A stretch of 64,000 nt of DNA from Muscardinus avellanarius (Eukaryota > Chordata > Mammalia > Rodentia > Gliridae): the NCBI GenBank assembly GCA_963383645.1, contig OY726558.1:180689634-180753633 (forward strand). Reading direction: 5' to 3'. Each line of letters starts with the position of its first letter. The first letter of the stretch is position 1. The notes under the pieces are model-generated. The model saw only the letters and a list, made by a program, of their open reading frames with translations, did no database searches and was not told where the DNA came from. This document shows, one piece after another, positions 44,811 to 56,315 of this stretch. Made by a program: the position numbers and the translations under genes.

Positions 44811-45260
44811 TTCTGCACATATTCTGATTTTTGTTTTTGGAGAAAACTTCCTGCTCTTTTCAATAGACATTGCATCATTTTATATTCCCATGAACATGTG
44901 TTCACAAGTGTTTCAATTTTCACATATCTTTTTTAAAATTTTTTATTGGTGCATTGTAGTAATACATCTTAATGGAGTACAAGATGGCAGAGGCAACATG
45001 CACATATCACTCATTTAGCCCTTCCCCAGTTCCCATTCCATTCCCTCCCCCTCTCTTCTTCTCGTGTTTGACTTAGTGATTGACTTTAATATGTTTGAGA
45101 ATGCACATCATGTACATTAGGGAATTTTCACACATCTTCACCAACACTTTCTATTTCCTGTTTTTTTATTAGCTATGACATGAACATCATTGTAATTTTG
45201 ATTTGTATTTTTCTAATATTTAGTCATTTTAAACACTTTTTGATATGATGTTTTGTCTTT
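44811..45260 (-). mobile_element. Possible old L1 fragment split by a younger one
   Basis: Text on both sides of the 44931-45122 insertion ('tatattcccatgaacatgt' and 'caccaacactttctatttcc') resembles reversed L1 ORF2 sequence, and it rejoins sensibly when the insertion is removed. Confidence 0.4.
44931..45122 (-). mobile_element. Short L1 3'-end insertion, minus strand
   Basis: 'ttattggtgcattgtagtaa' through 'gcacatcatgtacattaggg', the 25780 family, about 190 bases. Flanks 'aattttcacatatctt' (44915-44930) and 'aattttcacacatctt' (45123-45138) match at 15 of 16. Confidence 0.92.
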
Positions 45261-45859
45261 GCATGTTCTATTTTCAGAAGTACAATGCAATTTTGTATAA
45301 TATAAAATTTGAGTATTACTTCTTATTTTACATTAATTGAAATATGATAATAACATAGAATATTTGAACATTTGTTTCTGACTAAAGCAGAAAAAGCTTC
45401 ACAAATAGTTAATTGCTAAATTCTCATTAAGATTAGTCTTCTTAAAAGCCAGACTGGTAAAACAATATATGTTGGATACTTTATTAGATGATAAGAGACT
45501 GCTAACAAAGTATAAAATATGATTTATGTTCACTTCAGGTTCCTGAATCAACTCTTGCTCCTAAAAATAACATAATTTTTACCATGGGCATAGACTTGAT
45601 AACTTAAACATTATCCTTGCCATTCGTTTGCAGCTGGAATTTTAATGATTGAGTGATAATTTTACCATCATAATTCAAATTTTCAGGGCATAAAATGATC
45701 AATCACATGTGAAATTACCTTATATGTTACATTGTACAACAATTATTTTCTATACTTGAAAAGTGTGACATAATCAAAACAAAACAAATATTGTGACTAT
45801 TTTTTTTAAATAGCCATGAAATTAAAAATTAGAATATAAGAAGAAATAGTACAACAAAA
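45261..45859. other. AT-rich interval, nothing recognised
   Basis: No assignable feature. Confidence 0.5.
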
Positions 45860-47545
45860 TGCCCTCTTCAATGAGCTGTAAGGTTTCTGATCTGATTCCC
45901 AAGTCTTTGATTCATCTTAAATCGACTCTTTTCCAGGGTAAGAAAGTGGGGTTTACTTCCATTTTTCTGCATATGGTTAACCAGTTTCGCCAACACCATT
46001 TTTTGAAAAGGCTTTTTTTTTTTTTCCAGTGTAGGTTTTTGGCTTCTTTGTCAAAAATCAATTGGCTCTAAGTGTGCAGATTTGTTTCTGAGTCTTCTAT
46101 TCTGCTCCATTGATCTGTGTGTCTTTTTGTGTGTGTGTGCCAATACCATGTTATTTTTATTACTATGTCTTTGTAGTATAGTTTGAAGTTGGGTATTGTG
46201 ATACCTTCTTTATGGTTTTTATTGATGAGAACTACTTTGGCTATTACAGTATTTTTGTTGTTCTAAATGAATTTAAAGAGTGATGTTTCAATGTCTGTGA
46301 GAAATGACCTTGATAATTTAATGAGTATTGCATTGAATCTGTATATAACTTTTGGAAAAATGGCCATTTTAATGATATATATTCTACCTATCCAGCTACA
46401 ATGAAAATCTTTGAACCATCTAAAGTTTTCTTTGATTGTTTTCAATGTTTTATAGTTTTTATTATAGAGCTTTTGTAAAGCAAAGAGAACTATCAAAAAC
46501 CTCAACAGAGAGCTGACAAATGGGAGAAAATTTTTGCCACATACTCCTCCGATAGACAACTAATATCTAGAATATACAGAAAATTCAAGAAACTCAGCAC
46601 TAAAAAAACAAACCAATCAAAAATGGATGAGTGACTAAATTGACACTTCACAAAAGAAATTTAAATGATACTGAGCATGAAAAAATGCTTGGTATCATTA
46701 GCAATCAGAGAGATGCAAATCAAAACTACCCTGAGATTTCACCTAACTCCAACTAGAATGACAATCATTCAGTACACAATAAACAAAAAAATGCTGGTGA
46801 GTATGTGGAGAAGTGGGAATGCTACTACATTATTGTTGGGACTGCAAATTAGTATAACCACTTTGGAAAACTGTATGGAGGATTCTCAGAAGATTGAGAA
46901 TGAACTTACCATACGATCCAGCAATACCACTTCTGAGTTTCTACCCAAAAGAATAAAAAACAAGTGACCAAACTAATGCATGCATATCTATGTTCATAGC
47001 TGCACAATTCAAAATTGTCAAACTATTTTGACAATATTTTGTGGAACCAGCCTAGATGCCAACCCACAGATGAATGAATGGATTATAAAGCAATGGGGTA
47101 TATACATAATGGAATTTTACTCAGCCATAAAGAAGAACACAATTATGTCATTTACAGGGAAATGGATGGAACTGGAGAACATTACGCTAAGTGAGAAAAG
47201 TCACAAAAAGTGAGAAATTGGATACTTTCTATAATATACAGAAGCTAGGGGGAAGAACGGGGTCATAGTAGGAACTCTAGACAGAGAAGGAGAAACCATA
47301 GTTGAGCAAATAATGAGGCCTAACTTGGGGTGCTGGAAGGGGAGGTAAACTCTGTAATGTACATGATGTACGTTCACAAACAAATCAAGTCAATCACTAA
47401 GCCAAACATGAGGAGGGAAGGAGGAGAGAATCGGGTGGAAATTGGGTTCGTTAAGGCTTAAAGTGATATGTGCATGTATGCCTCTATCATCTTGTACTCC
47501 ATTAAGACGTATGACTACTATGAACCAATAAAAGAATAAAAATAA
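45860..47545 (+). mobile_element. 5'-inverted (twin-primed) L1 with long ORF2 remnants
   Basis: From 45860 to about 46478 the sequence is ORF2 on the minus strand; a 98-codon frame at 46263-46559 holds part of it ('[14 protein letters not shown]'). From about 46479 it is ORF2 on the plus strand, further downstream in the element: frames 46665-46967 (ending before the start of 'LGIYPE'-like text) and 46980-47213. It ends with the 3' UTR 'tcttgtactccattaagacg' and 'gaaccaataaaag', the same family as 25780. The minus part ends about 100 bases of ORF2 short of where the plus part begins, so inversion came with a small deletion. Several frameshifts and stops; inactive. A target-site duplication is not clear (only 'taaaaatta' shared near 45823 and 47551). 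Confidence 0.85.
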
Positions 47546-47703
47546 AAAGATAAAAATTAATTATAAATATTGGAAACATCATTTTTAGTCAAAAATTTAA
47601 AAATAACGGATTTTTGCACTTAATGTCTATTATAAATAGTCACAGGGGAAAGGTGAAAAAACTGAAAGTCCATCTTTAACTAAATTTAAAAAGTTTTATT
47701 GTA

Positions 47704-47948
47704 ATTTGTTGTTGTTGTTGTTGTTGTTGTGTGTATATCTGTGGTAATGGAGATTAAACACAGAGGCATTCTACCTTTAAACTACACTATCCCAGACTGA
47801 TTTATTTTTAATTTCTTATTTTGAAATAGGGGCTCACTAGGTTGATGAGAGTCTTACTGCTTGCTGAGGCTGTCCTCTAATCTGTGATCCTCTTGTCTCA
47901 GACTCCCAAATCCTGGGATTACAGGCATGCACCACCATGCTCGGCTAT
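47704..47948 (-). mobile_element. B1-dID-type SINE, minus strand, with (TTG)n tail
   Basis: (TTG)8 at about 47706-47730, 'ggtaatggagattaaacaca', 'aggggctcactaggttgatg' and 'gcaccaccatgctcggc'. Confidence 0.85.
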
Positions 47949-48098
47949 AATGTGTATTATAGCTCTTCTAAATTGTACACATAAAATGTAACTTGTTCAA
48001 GTATTGATAGATTAATGCTTCAAGAAATAATACAATCATAGCTTCATAAAATGTATCATATGTTTTTAATTATAAAATTAATATTTAGTCCTTTTCCA

Positions 48099-48150
48099 AT
48101 ACTCCACTAAGATGTATGACTACAATGCACCAATTAAAATATTAGGTATT
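48099..48150 (+). mobile_element. Very short L1 3'-end fragment, plus strand
   Basis: 'actccactaagatgtatgac' and 'acaatgcaccaattaaaa' are only the last 50 bases of the 25780 family. Confidence 0.75.
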
Positions 48151-48274
48151 TACCTACAATAAAAATATAATAGAATCTAGAGATAATAATCATAGAAAAA
48201 TGGGCTATTGGGATAGCTCAGCTAGAAAATCAGTTAGAGTGTTATTGTATTAAAATATATTATCTGCATTTTAA

Positions 48275-48702
48275 ATGCTTTTTTACCAGTGCATTGCAAT
48301 CTTATATCATAGTGAACTTCAATGTAATAAAAACATACATGCAATAAGCTCATGGAGTATTTTCTTCACATTCCACTCTTCTCCCCTCTCTTTTTTCCTC
48401 CCCACACCAATTATTACCAATTTCACTGAAATTGAATATATTCACATATTGTCATAAAATTATTTTACTTGCTTTCTATTCAATCCTCCTTTCTTTCCCT
48501 CCTCTCTACTCTGAGTCTCTTCCACTAGTCTACATGTTTCCTTCTGCATTGGATTCCCTTATGCTTCCTAATTTCTCTCTAGCTTTCACATGTGAGAGAA
48601 AATATATTACCCCTGACTTTCTGAAACTGGCTAATCACACTTAGAATAATATTTTCCTGTTCCATCCAATTTTCTGCAACTGACATAATTTTGTTCTTCA
48701 TT

Positions 48703-48746
<44 letters not shown>

Positions 48747-49030
48747 TGTGTGTTACTGGGGATGGAACCCTTCTACCTCCGGGCTACACTCCCATGACCT
48801 ATTTTTTATATTTTTCATTTGGAAACAGGATCTCTTAAGCCAGAGAGATCCTTCTGTCTCCACCTCCCAAGCACGGGGATTACAAGCGTGCACCACCATG
48901 CCTGGCTAATTTTGTTCTTCTTTATGACTGGCTAGAATTACAGTGTGAATACATTATAATTTTTTATTCATTCATCTGTTGGTTCAACATAAGTTGGTTT
49001 CATAATTTGGCTATTGTGAATATTTTATGC
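48275..49030 (-). mobile_element. Old L1 3' end, minus strand, split by a SINE
   Basis: 'ccagtgcattgcaatcttat' at the 3' end, a pyrimidine-rich reversed UTR, then after the SINE 'ttatgactggctagaatta' and 'ggctattgtgaatattttat' (reversed ORF2 end). Confidence 0.75.
48700..48906 (-). mobile_element. B1-dID SINE, young, minus strand, with (TG)n tail
   Basis: (TG)n at about 48706-48742 with one T interruption, then 'gttactggggatggaaccct' and 'gcaccaccatgcctggc'. Perfect 14-bp flanks 'taattttgttcttc' at 48686-48699 and 48907-48920. Confidence 0.94.
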
Positions 49031-49481
49031 ATTTGATATGATTTTCTCTTACACCTCGGCTTATTAAAATGTTTTGAATAAAATTTTAAATACAAACTAT
49101 ATATTCTTTTTGTATACCATGTTATATTCATTTTTGTGATATTCTTTATTTTGACTTATAAGTAGTATTTTAATTGCTGCCTTGGTATATTCTTATATTG
49201 CTTTACTACAGTTTCCTCTTTATGTATGTATGATTTTTGTTTATGTCTATAAAGAGATAGAGACACAGAGGAATACAAAAATAAGCACAGTTAGTCCATG
49301 ATTATAATTTTGACTATTAGACTTACATCTTAACATGATTTCAATTTTAGCTTGATTTCTTTTTTATATAGAATAATGAATATATTTTGATATTCTTGTT
49401 AATAATATTTAATTTCCTCCTAAATATATTTTTCTTGCTCAACCAGCAGTCTATATAATTTTAGCAAACAAATTTTGAAGT
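49031..49481. other. AT-rich interval, nothing recognised
   Basis: No assignable feature. Confidence 0.5.
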
Positions 49482-49672
49482 CATGTGTGGTAAAGCTTGC
49501 TTGAAATTCCAGTACTTGGTACTGAGACAGGAGGACTGTAGGTTCTTTTTGTTTTTGAAACAAGGGCTCTGTAAGTTCCTTGAGGGTCTCACTCCATTTC
49601 TGAGGCTAGTCCTCAACCTGTGTCCCCCTGCCTCAGCTTCCTAAGTACTGCACTTGCAAACATGGCATTCTA
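49482..49672. mobile_element. Head-to-head SINE chimera (plus fragment then minus fragment)
   Basis: 49482-49540 is a plus-strand head ('gtcatgtgtggtaaagcttg', 'ggtactgagacaggagga'). 49545-49672 is a minus-strand linker and head ('gaaacaagggctctgtaag', 'ccctgcctcagcttcctaag'). Confidence 0.65.
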
Positions 49673-50674
49673 CACTTGGTAAATAAATTAATTTGTTGAT
49701 TATCACCTTCCAACAGATGAAATTACTGAGGCAAACAGAAGTAACTTTACCTAAGAAATATAATCAGCTAAGAATACAAGTTTAATCTGGCTACCTGGTA
49801 GAAAACCAGATATGCAAAGAAAAACACAAGGGGATCCATCTGAATTTGAAAGCTAACTCAGGGTCATACAAGACTTCAATGAAAATTTAGCCTATTTTGT
49901 ATCACATAAAAAATAATGGATAGTCTAGGAAGATAATAGTCTTAAATATGAGTTTTAATTTTCTACATAGTGAGCCAGAGACTCATGTTTACTTGAAAAG
50001 CTTGCTTTTCCAATTATCAATGCGTCATTCTGTCCATATTATTTTCTATTTGGTACACATAAAATATTTTCCCCAAATACATGCTTTCTCCTTTACTTCT
50101 AAAATTTCCTAATAAAAGTCAGCCTTTGTCTTCTTTTAGAAATAATTATCTACTTTTTAGTTTAAAATCAATTAAGGCTTTTATAAGATAGACAAAGCAG
50201 GACAGAATGGTAAAAAATGTTAAACAACACAAGATAAATAATACAAATAAGATAAAAATAAAATTTTAGAGTTAAGTATGAGATAATGCACATAAAAGAC
50301 TTGTACGTACAGATAAACAGACAGACATCTATCTCCCAAGAGTGTCTTCACTGGACATACAGCATGAAATAGATTTTTATCTTTGAAAACATTGAGTTTC
50401 ATCATTTGATCTTATATGTTCTAATTTTGATTGGTTCTTACAAACTTAATTTTGATATACGTGATGGAATTAAGAAAAAATACTATGCATGTCATCTAGC
50501 AATATGTTAGATGGATTTCTACTGAGCAACAACCCCTAATCCCAGGATCTCAGGGTGCTCATCAGCAGAATATACTTCAATGCCATTTTAGGCAGAGGTC
50601 CTTATCCTATGACCTATGGAACTCTAAGAGGCCATTAGAATACTTAATAATATCTTCAAATTTTAAAAAAAGTT
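49673..50674. other. Interval with nothing recognised
   Basis: AT-rich unique-looking sequence. Confidence 0.5.
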
Positions 50675-50945
50675 TTACAAGAATAGTGGCTTTAGATATA
50701 AGGAGAAATCTCAGTAGAGCATTATCTAAGAGAGGATGGAAGTGTGAGAATTAATAAAGGAAACATTTCCGTTGATGCTACGTATGTATGTAAGCATGCC
50801 AATGCCAATCACAGTATCATGTATTAAGAAAAGGGGGAAGTAGGGAGGGAACCTGGGGAAGCCCACCAATGCTCTGCATGTTTGTCACTAAACTACATTA
50901 TAATGCGAGACTACGGTGCATCATAAATGTATTATTAAAAAAGAG
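50675..50945 (+). mobile_element. L1 3'-UTR fragment, plus strand
   Basis: 'aggagaaatctcagtagag', 'ccaatgccaatcacagtatc', 'caccaatgctctgcatg', 'actacattataatgcgag' follow 61790-62092 throughout. Confidence 0.7.
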
Positions 50946-51937
50946 TATGTATATATGTGTATCTTTTTATAGTTTTCCAAGAAATACACAAAACACATAT
51001 ATAAAATGATAGTGATACTTATCACTAGAAAGCGTGATACTCCTAAGAGAAAGGACTAACCTGAAACATCAATTTATTCTTCCTTCACCAGAGACCGGGA
51101 GCCCTTGCTTTCCAATCTCTGGAGTGCTCCCTGGTTTACTGAAGCTGTTTTGTTTCTAAAAGAGTTAATGAAGGTGTCAGTCACTGCAACCCAGGTTTTG
51201 GACCCATACAAATTAAATTTTTATGCCTCTATATCTATCTGCTCTTGACAACTCACTGACATAAGTTGACACCCTCTTAGCGACTCCCAAGGTGCCTGTT
51301 TGTGATTCACTGGCTGCTTCCTCTCAGAATGCAGTGGCATGTTTGTAGTTCACTTCTCCTTTATGGAATCTCATGCATCTCTAGAAATAATCAGCAAAAT
51401 GAAATCCTGGCATAAAACAAATAGCAGAAAATATACCATCACATTATTTAACTTAACTTGGCAAGGAAAAAAATAGCAAGGAAAATTACAATCTACATGA
51501 TTTTCATGTTGGATGCCAAAGACCCTGTGCTTTAATGCAACTGAAAACTGTGAAACATAACTCTTAAAGCAGGATAGATATTCTATAATTTAGAGTGCCT
51601 CCTAATTCAGAAGACCCTTTTTTTTTCTAGCCATATTGACCAGTACAAGAGCATAGGAAAATATTGCTTTTCACTAGCTAATTTGAGCTTTGTGAATTGT
51701 TCACTTGAAAGCAACTGGCTGTGAACTTATGTGTTTTATAAGAAGATTATTTTATAATTATTTTACTGAGTCATGATTAAAAAGAAAGCTTGACAATTGC
51801 CTCTCTCCTAAAACATAGTGAAATAATATAGACATGAAAATTAAATCTCAGCTCACTGATTGGACAATGGTACTACACTATAAACAGGATATTAAGGCAA
51901 CACAAAATTTCTGTTTGAGCATTTTATTTTGATGTTC
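50946..51937. other. Interval with nothing recognised
   Basis: 51060-51400 is less AT-rich ('agagaccgggagcccttgc') and may hide an old LTR or transposon, not identified. Confidence 0.45.
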
Positions 51938-52160
51938 AGTACTGAATTCAGGGACATTCTAACTCTTGGCCATACTTCCAGCCTGATTTATTTATTTATT
52001 TATTTATTTATTATTTATTTATTTATTATTTTTGTATACAGGGTCTTGCTAAGTTGCTGAAGTTCTTTTTAAATTGCTGAGACTGACTTCAAGCCTGCAA
52101 TCCTCTTGTCTCAGCCTCCCAAGTACTAGGATTGCAGACCTGTGCCACCGTGCCTGTCTT
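51938..52160 (-). mobile_element. B1-dID-type SINE, old, minus strand, with (TTTA)n linker
   Basis: 'cagtactgaattcagggac', (TTTA)n at about 51989-52030, 'gggtcttgctaagttgctg' and 'gtgccaccgtgcctgtc'. Confidence 0.8.
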
Positions 52161-52464
52161 TTTGTTAGCTTTTCATTCCTATGACAGAAATGGAAATGAG
52201 ATATTGAAACAATGATGTTCTCTGACCAGTTGGAGATATGAAGCTGGAATTCAGAAAGGAATGCTGATCTACTGATAAGATTTGGCTTTTCTTGGAATTT
52301 ATTTAAAATTATAATTGTAACAATATTACAAAAAGGGATAACTAAGTTTCAGACCAGGGGTGCTATGAACAGTTTGGAAGAAGAGGAGAAAAGCATTGAA
52401 AACAGTTTCAGAGAATTAGTGGGAAATTTTGAGTCAAGTACAGAGATGTTCATTGATGACTGAT

Positions 52465-53080
52465 GTTAACCGCACATTTGTAGACCCTCATATTTAGTAT
52501 TTGAAATCTGCTCTTTCAATATAATAACATGTGGAGATGGAGCCCTTGAAAGGTAATTAGGACATGAGGATGAAGCCCTCATGATGGAAGTAGAGCCTTT
52601 AAAAAATGAGAGAGAGACAGACCTTTATCCATAGTATGCAAATACACTGAAAAATCCAAATTTTTTTTGTGTGTGTTGTGTGTGGTACTAGGGGTGGAAC
52701 CCAGAGGCTTTCTACCCCCGGGCTATACTCCCAGACTTTTTTTTATATATTTTATTTGGAAACAGGGTCTCGCTAAATTGCCGAAAGCCTCACTAAGTAG
52801 CCGAGCCGAGGCTGGCTTCGAACCCATGTGATCCTCCTGTCTCAGCCTCCCAAGCGTGGGGATTACAAGCATGCGCCACCACGCCCGGCTTGAAAAATCC
52901 ATTTGTAATCCAGACAAAATGACCTTCACCAAAAACGTGTTCATGCACTACAACAACCTGACATCTAGACTTCAGAAGCAGAAAAAATAAATGTCTATTT
53001 ATTTTTAAGCCATCCGCTCTTCTGCATTCCTTTATATCAGCCTGAAATATTCTACACAGTAACAAAGGGAGGACATCTTA
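52465..53080 (+). mobile_element. MLT1-like MaLR LTR, split by a SINE
   Basis: 'agaccctcatatttagtattt', 'atgtggagatggagcccttg', 'aattaggacatgaggatgaag' before the SINE, and 'ctagacttcagaagcagaa', 'taagccatccgctcttctg' after it, in LTR order. Confidence 0.6.
52659..52900 (-). mobile_element. B1-dID SINE, minus strand, inside an LTR
   Basis: 'ggtactaggggtggaaccc', 'gtctcgctaaattgccgaaa', 'gctggcttcgaacccatg' and 'gcgccaccacgcccggc'. Flanks 'tgaaaaatcca' at 52648-52658 and 52901-52911. Confidence 0.94.
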
Positions 53081-53253
53081 AGTATAGTGGTAGGGAAAAA
53101 AGTAGATTGGAATAAATATCTATAATGCTTTCTTTATTAAAACCACTGAATAAATGCATTCTGGAATAAACCATATTTTAGTATCTGTGACCCAGTAAAT
53201 AAGAAAGGCTAAGCATTTCTTCACGTGATAATTCAAATAATTCAGGTGTTAAT

Positions 53254-53436
53254 GCAGGGCATAGTGGCACACGCTTGTAATCCCCGTGCTTGGGAGGCGG
53301 AGACAGGAGGATCGCGCAGGTTCGAAGCCATCCTCACTGGCTTAAGAGACCCAGTTTCCAAATAAAATAATAAAAATATAGATCTGGGAGTGTAGCCCAG
53401 AGGTAGAAGGGTTTTCAGGAACCCCAGTACCACCAA

Positions 53437-53466
<30 letters not shown>
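53254..53466 (+). mobile_element. B1-dID SINE, young, plus strand, with (AAT)n tail
   Basis: B-box 'ggttcgaagcc', young tail 'tctgggagtgtagcccag', then (AAT)n from about 53436. Flanked by 'aataattcaggtgttaat' at 53236-53253 and 53467-53484, an 18-bp match whose first bases overlap the tail repeat. Confidence 0.95.
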
Positions 53467-53472
<6 letters not shown>

Positions 53473-53484
53473 TCAGGTGTTAAT

Positions 53485-54517
53485 AGAAATAATTTTTTCT
53501 ATCACAACATTGTTTTTGGTTCTGTATTATTAGCAAAAAAGGAAAAAAAATGGATGACTGTCAGTGACCTTCCTTTCTCATTGGAGGAAATTTGATATTT
53601 GCTAGAGTGAAATATCTAATAGTCATAAAAATATAAATAGGATTATCAATGAATAATTTTTTATACTTGAATTCATAAACATCTTGTGTCTTTAGGACAT
53701 CCATCAACCATATCCACTAATATCATTGCTCATGCACATAACTGCATCAATTTTCACTGTGATCTTCCCTATGCCTGGATTTCTTTTTTCTCCTTTATAT
53801 TCTGGTTTGTTTACTTACCAAGTTTTCCTCATTACTTGATTAATATTGAAAGATATTTATTAACATTACAATTTCTTTATTAAATATTTTCTTAATTTCT
53901 GTGTAAACATAGTCATCCCTTAAAGAATTTTTTTTACTTTTTTATTTTTAGTACTTCCAGAAGGCAGACTTCCATAACAATGTTTTTTAAAAAGCTTAAG
54001 CAATTTTATTATTACAAAGGCAGAAAGAAAAAAGAGACAAAAATTACAAAGCACTGCATTAGAGATTCGGTGGAGTGACTTGAATATAAGTCACTGAAGT
54101 TTTTGGATATTGAACAGTTTTTATAAAGATTATTATCTCTTATCTTTAGTTGACTAAATCGTCTTCCTGACATAGGTGTCGTTCTGCCCATTCTCCAGAG
54201 CAAGATTTTTGATGTGAGGATTTCTTCCTGTAGGCCTGCCCTGTCTCTGACACAGACTCAAGTCTTTTGTGACTTTCTTAAGCTTTATATACACTGGAGA
54301 TCATATTTAGTTTATTGTCATGTTTTGATATAAACTTGTAGCTAAAAATTACTTTTAATCATACCTTAGAAAATATTGAGGTAGGGAGAGGACCTGGAAA
54401 CAGGAGTGATTAAAGGGGGCAGCTGAGCAGGGAGGTAAGAGACTTGTGGGTGTCAGAAGATCCGGTCCCAACAGCCCACAAAGTAACAATTCAAATTAAG
54501 GACTTAACTTGGACTTT
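53485..54517. other. Interval with nothing recognised
   Basis: AT-rich unique-looking sequence. Confidence 0.5.
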
Positions 54518-54690
54518 TTTTTTTCCTTTTAAAAACTAGGAATTGAATACAGGGACATTCTAATTTCAAGCTACACCCCCAGCCATTTTTTTTAAACAGC
54601 GTTTTACAAAATTGCTGAGGCTGGCCTTGAACTTATAGTCCACCAGTCTCAGCTCCCAAGTACTGGGATTATACTCCTATGATACAGTAC
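54518..54690 (-). mobile_element. B1-dID-type SINE, old, minus strand, damaged 5' end
   Basis: 'actaggaattgaatacaggg', 'attgctgaggctggccttg', 'tcccaagtactgggattat'; the final head bases are lost. Confidence 0.75.
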
Positions 54691-54757
54691 TCAGATTAGT
54701 CTTCTTTATAACTAGTTCTTTATGCTTCATGACATAATTGTGACATATCCATTCTTT

Positions 54758-54860
54758 GATATATAGATATAGATATAGATATAGATAGATATACATATAC
54801 AGAGATATATGATATATTGAGGTATATGCATATATCTCAGATATATATATATATAATATA
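54758..54860. repeat. (GATATA)n-type and (TA)n low-complexity tract
   Basis: Several 'atagat' units followed by 'agagatatatgatatattg' and (TA)n. Confidence 0.85.
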
Positions 54861-54964
54861 TTTAATTTGCTATGTAATTCAATTAAATAGTTTCTAATTT
54901 TAAAAAGTCAATTTTAAGTTTTTAGATATTGTTAACATTTACTTTTAATATACCTTTTAAAATA

Positions 54965-55120
54965 CTTTAATATATCTTTACTACTGTGTTGTAGCATTAC
55001 ATGGTAATGTAGCTCAAAGTGATAGGAACATACATGCAAACAGGATTTGGTGATCCTTCCCTAGCTCTGTCCCGACTCTCTCCCATTCGTCATACATAAT
55101 ATTGAGATTGATATCCATAG

Positions 55121-55163
<43 letters not shown>

Positions 55164-55290
55164 ATATATATTATTAATGGAAGTGTGTTTTTCTGTCCCC
55201 TAGACATCCTACCTTAGACATCCTCCATCACTCCCCTGGGTTTTTTCCTCTTTTAGCTAAAATACCTCTTTTATCCTGATTATTGAGGCA
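54965..55290 (-). mobile_element. Old L1 3'-UTR fragment, minus strand, with (CA)n
   Basis: 'gtgttgtagcattacatgg' and 'aaacaggatttggtgatcc' parallel 22556-22720. A (CA)18 run (55125-55161) followed by 'cgtatatatat' interrupts it. Confidence 0.55.
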
Positions 55291-56184
55291 AATTTTAATT
55301 TAATACTGTCATGTGTCTGTCTTGTATAATCTAGTGTTATCTGATACAAGTTTTGCATTTTAAGTACTTTTTCTTATTATAGATGGGTTTTTCCATTATT
55401 TAGTATTTTTATTTCTGTACTTATTTTCCCCGGAGGTAACACAAACTTGGTTTGGAGTGTGTATCAAGTAAATGGATATAGGCCAGGGTTATCCTTGGCA
55501 ATTTTGATAGTTTGAACATCAGAGTTCCTTGCTTGAGCACAGATATATGTATCAGGAATTTTTTTCTTAGTTAGAAAAATTTTAATCTCATTACAATTGA
55601 CATTACCTGTTGCATTATGTGTTCTTCTCAGTTCTTGGTGAAAAAAAAAAAGGAAGGGAGCTGCTATTACTATAAGCTCTTCAAGCATCCCTATATATAG
55701 CAAGCTCATCAAAGAGCAACATAGAAAACAAAGTCCATTTCAAAGTTGCCTTCTTATCTAAACTTCTTGAACAGCACCGTCCCACGAAGACATATTATTA
55801 TTTGCTTTATCGCAATCAGGAATTCTTGACAATGTGTTAATTTAAATTTGCAGAAAATTCACCAATAAAGGTGCCAGCTACAACACGTTGACTGACATTA
55901 TCTTATTGATGCTTCTGGAGAATTATTTGAAACTTAAACAATTTTTACACCTGCTAATCCCTTCACATTTTCCTTTTCTTCCATAAGTATCTCTTCTCCT
56001 GTTTACTTTGAATCCCATTGCAGTTGCTTTTGAGTTTTTCTTTTGTATTTCTCTTCCTATTAATTATCATATTCCTTGATATACTACACTAAAATAGGGT
56101 AATTTTTAGGTAATAATCATGTACAGTATGTGATAAAACTAGAAAAAAATTTTGAAAGTTTTCACCAAAAAAATCAATAAATAT
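55291..56184. other. Interval with nothing recognised
   Basis: An 82-codon minus-strand frame (55464-55712) shows no domain. Confidence 0.5.
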
Positions 56185-56315
56185 TTGAGATGATTAGTAT
56201 GTTTAGTCTGATTGAAACATTACACTACTTAGATGTAATGGAACATGATGCTCCACCATTTATATGTACAAATTTTATATTTTTATGTACCAATTAAAAT
56301 AAACTTAATCTAAAA
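56185..56315 (+). mobile_element. Old L1 3' terminus, plus strand
   Basis: 'tctgattgaaacattacac', 'catttatatgtacaaatttt', 'tgtaccaattaaaataaac' follow the terminus common to old mammalian L1s. Confidence 0.55.

Noticed and set aside
46263..47213. Three ORF2-like frames as a possible active L1
   Set aside because: They are on opposite strands, interrupted by stops, and lie in a 5'-inverted element lacking the first half of ORF2 and all of ORF1.
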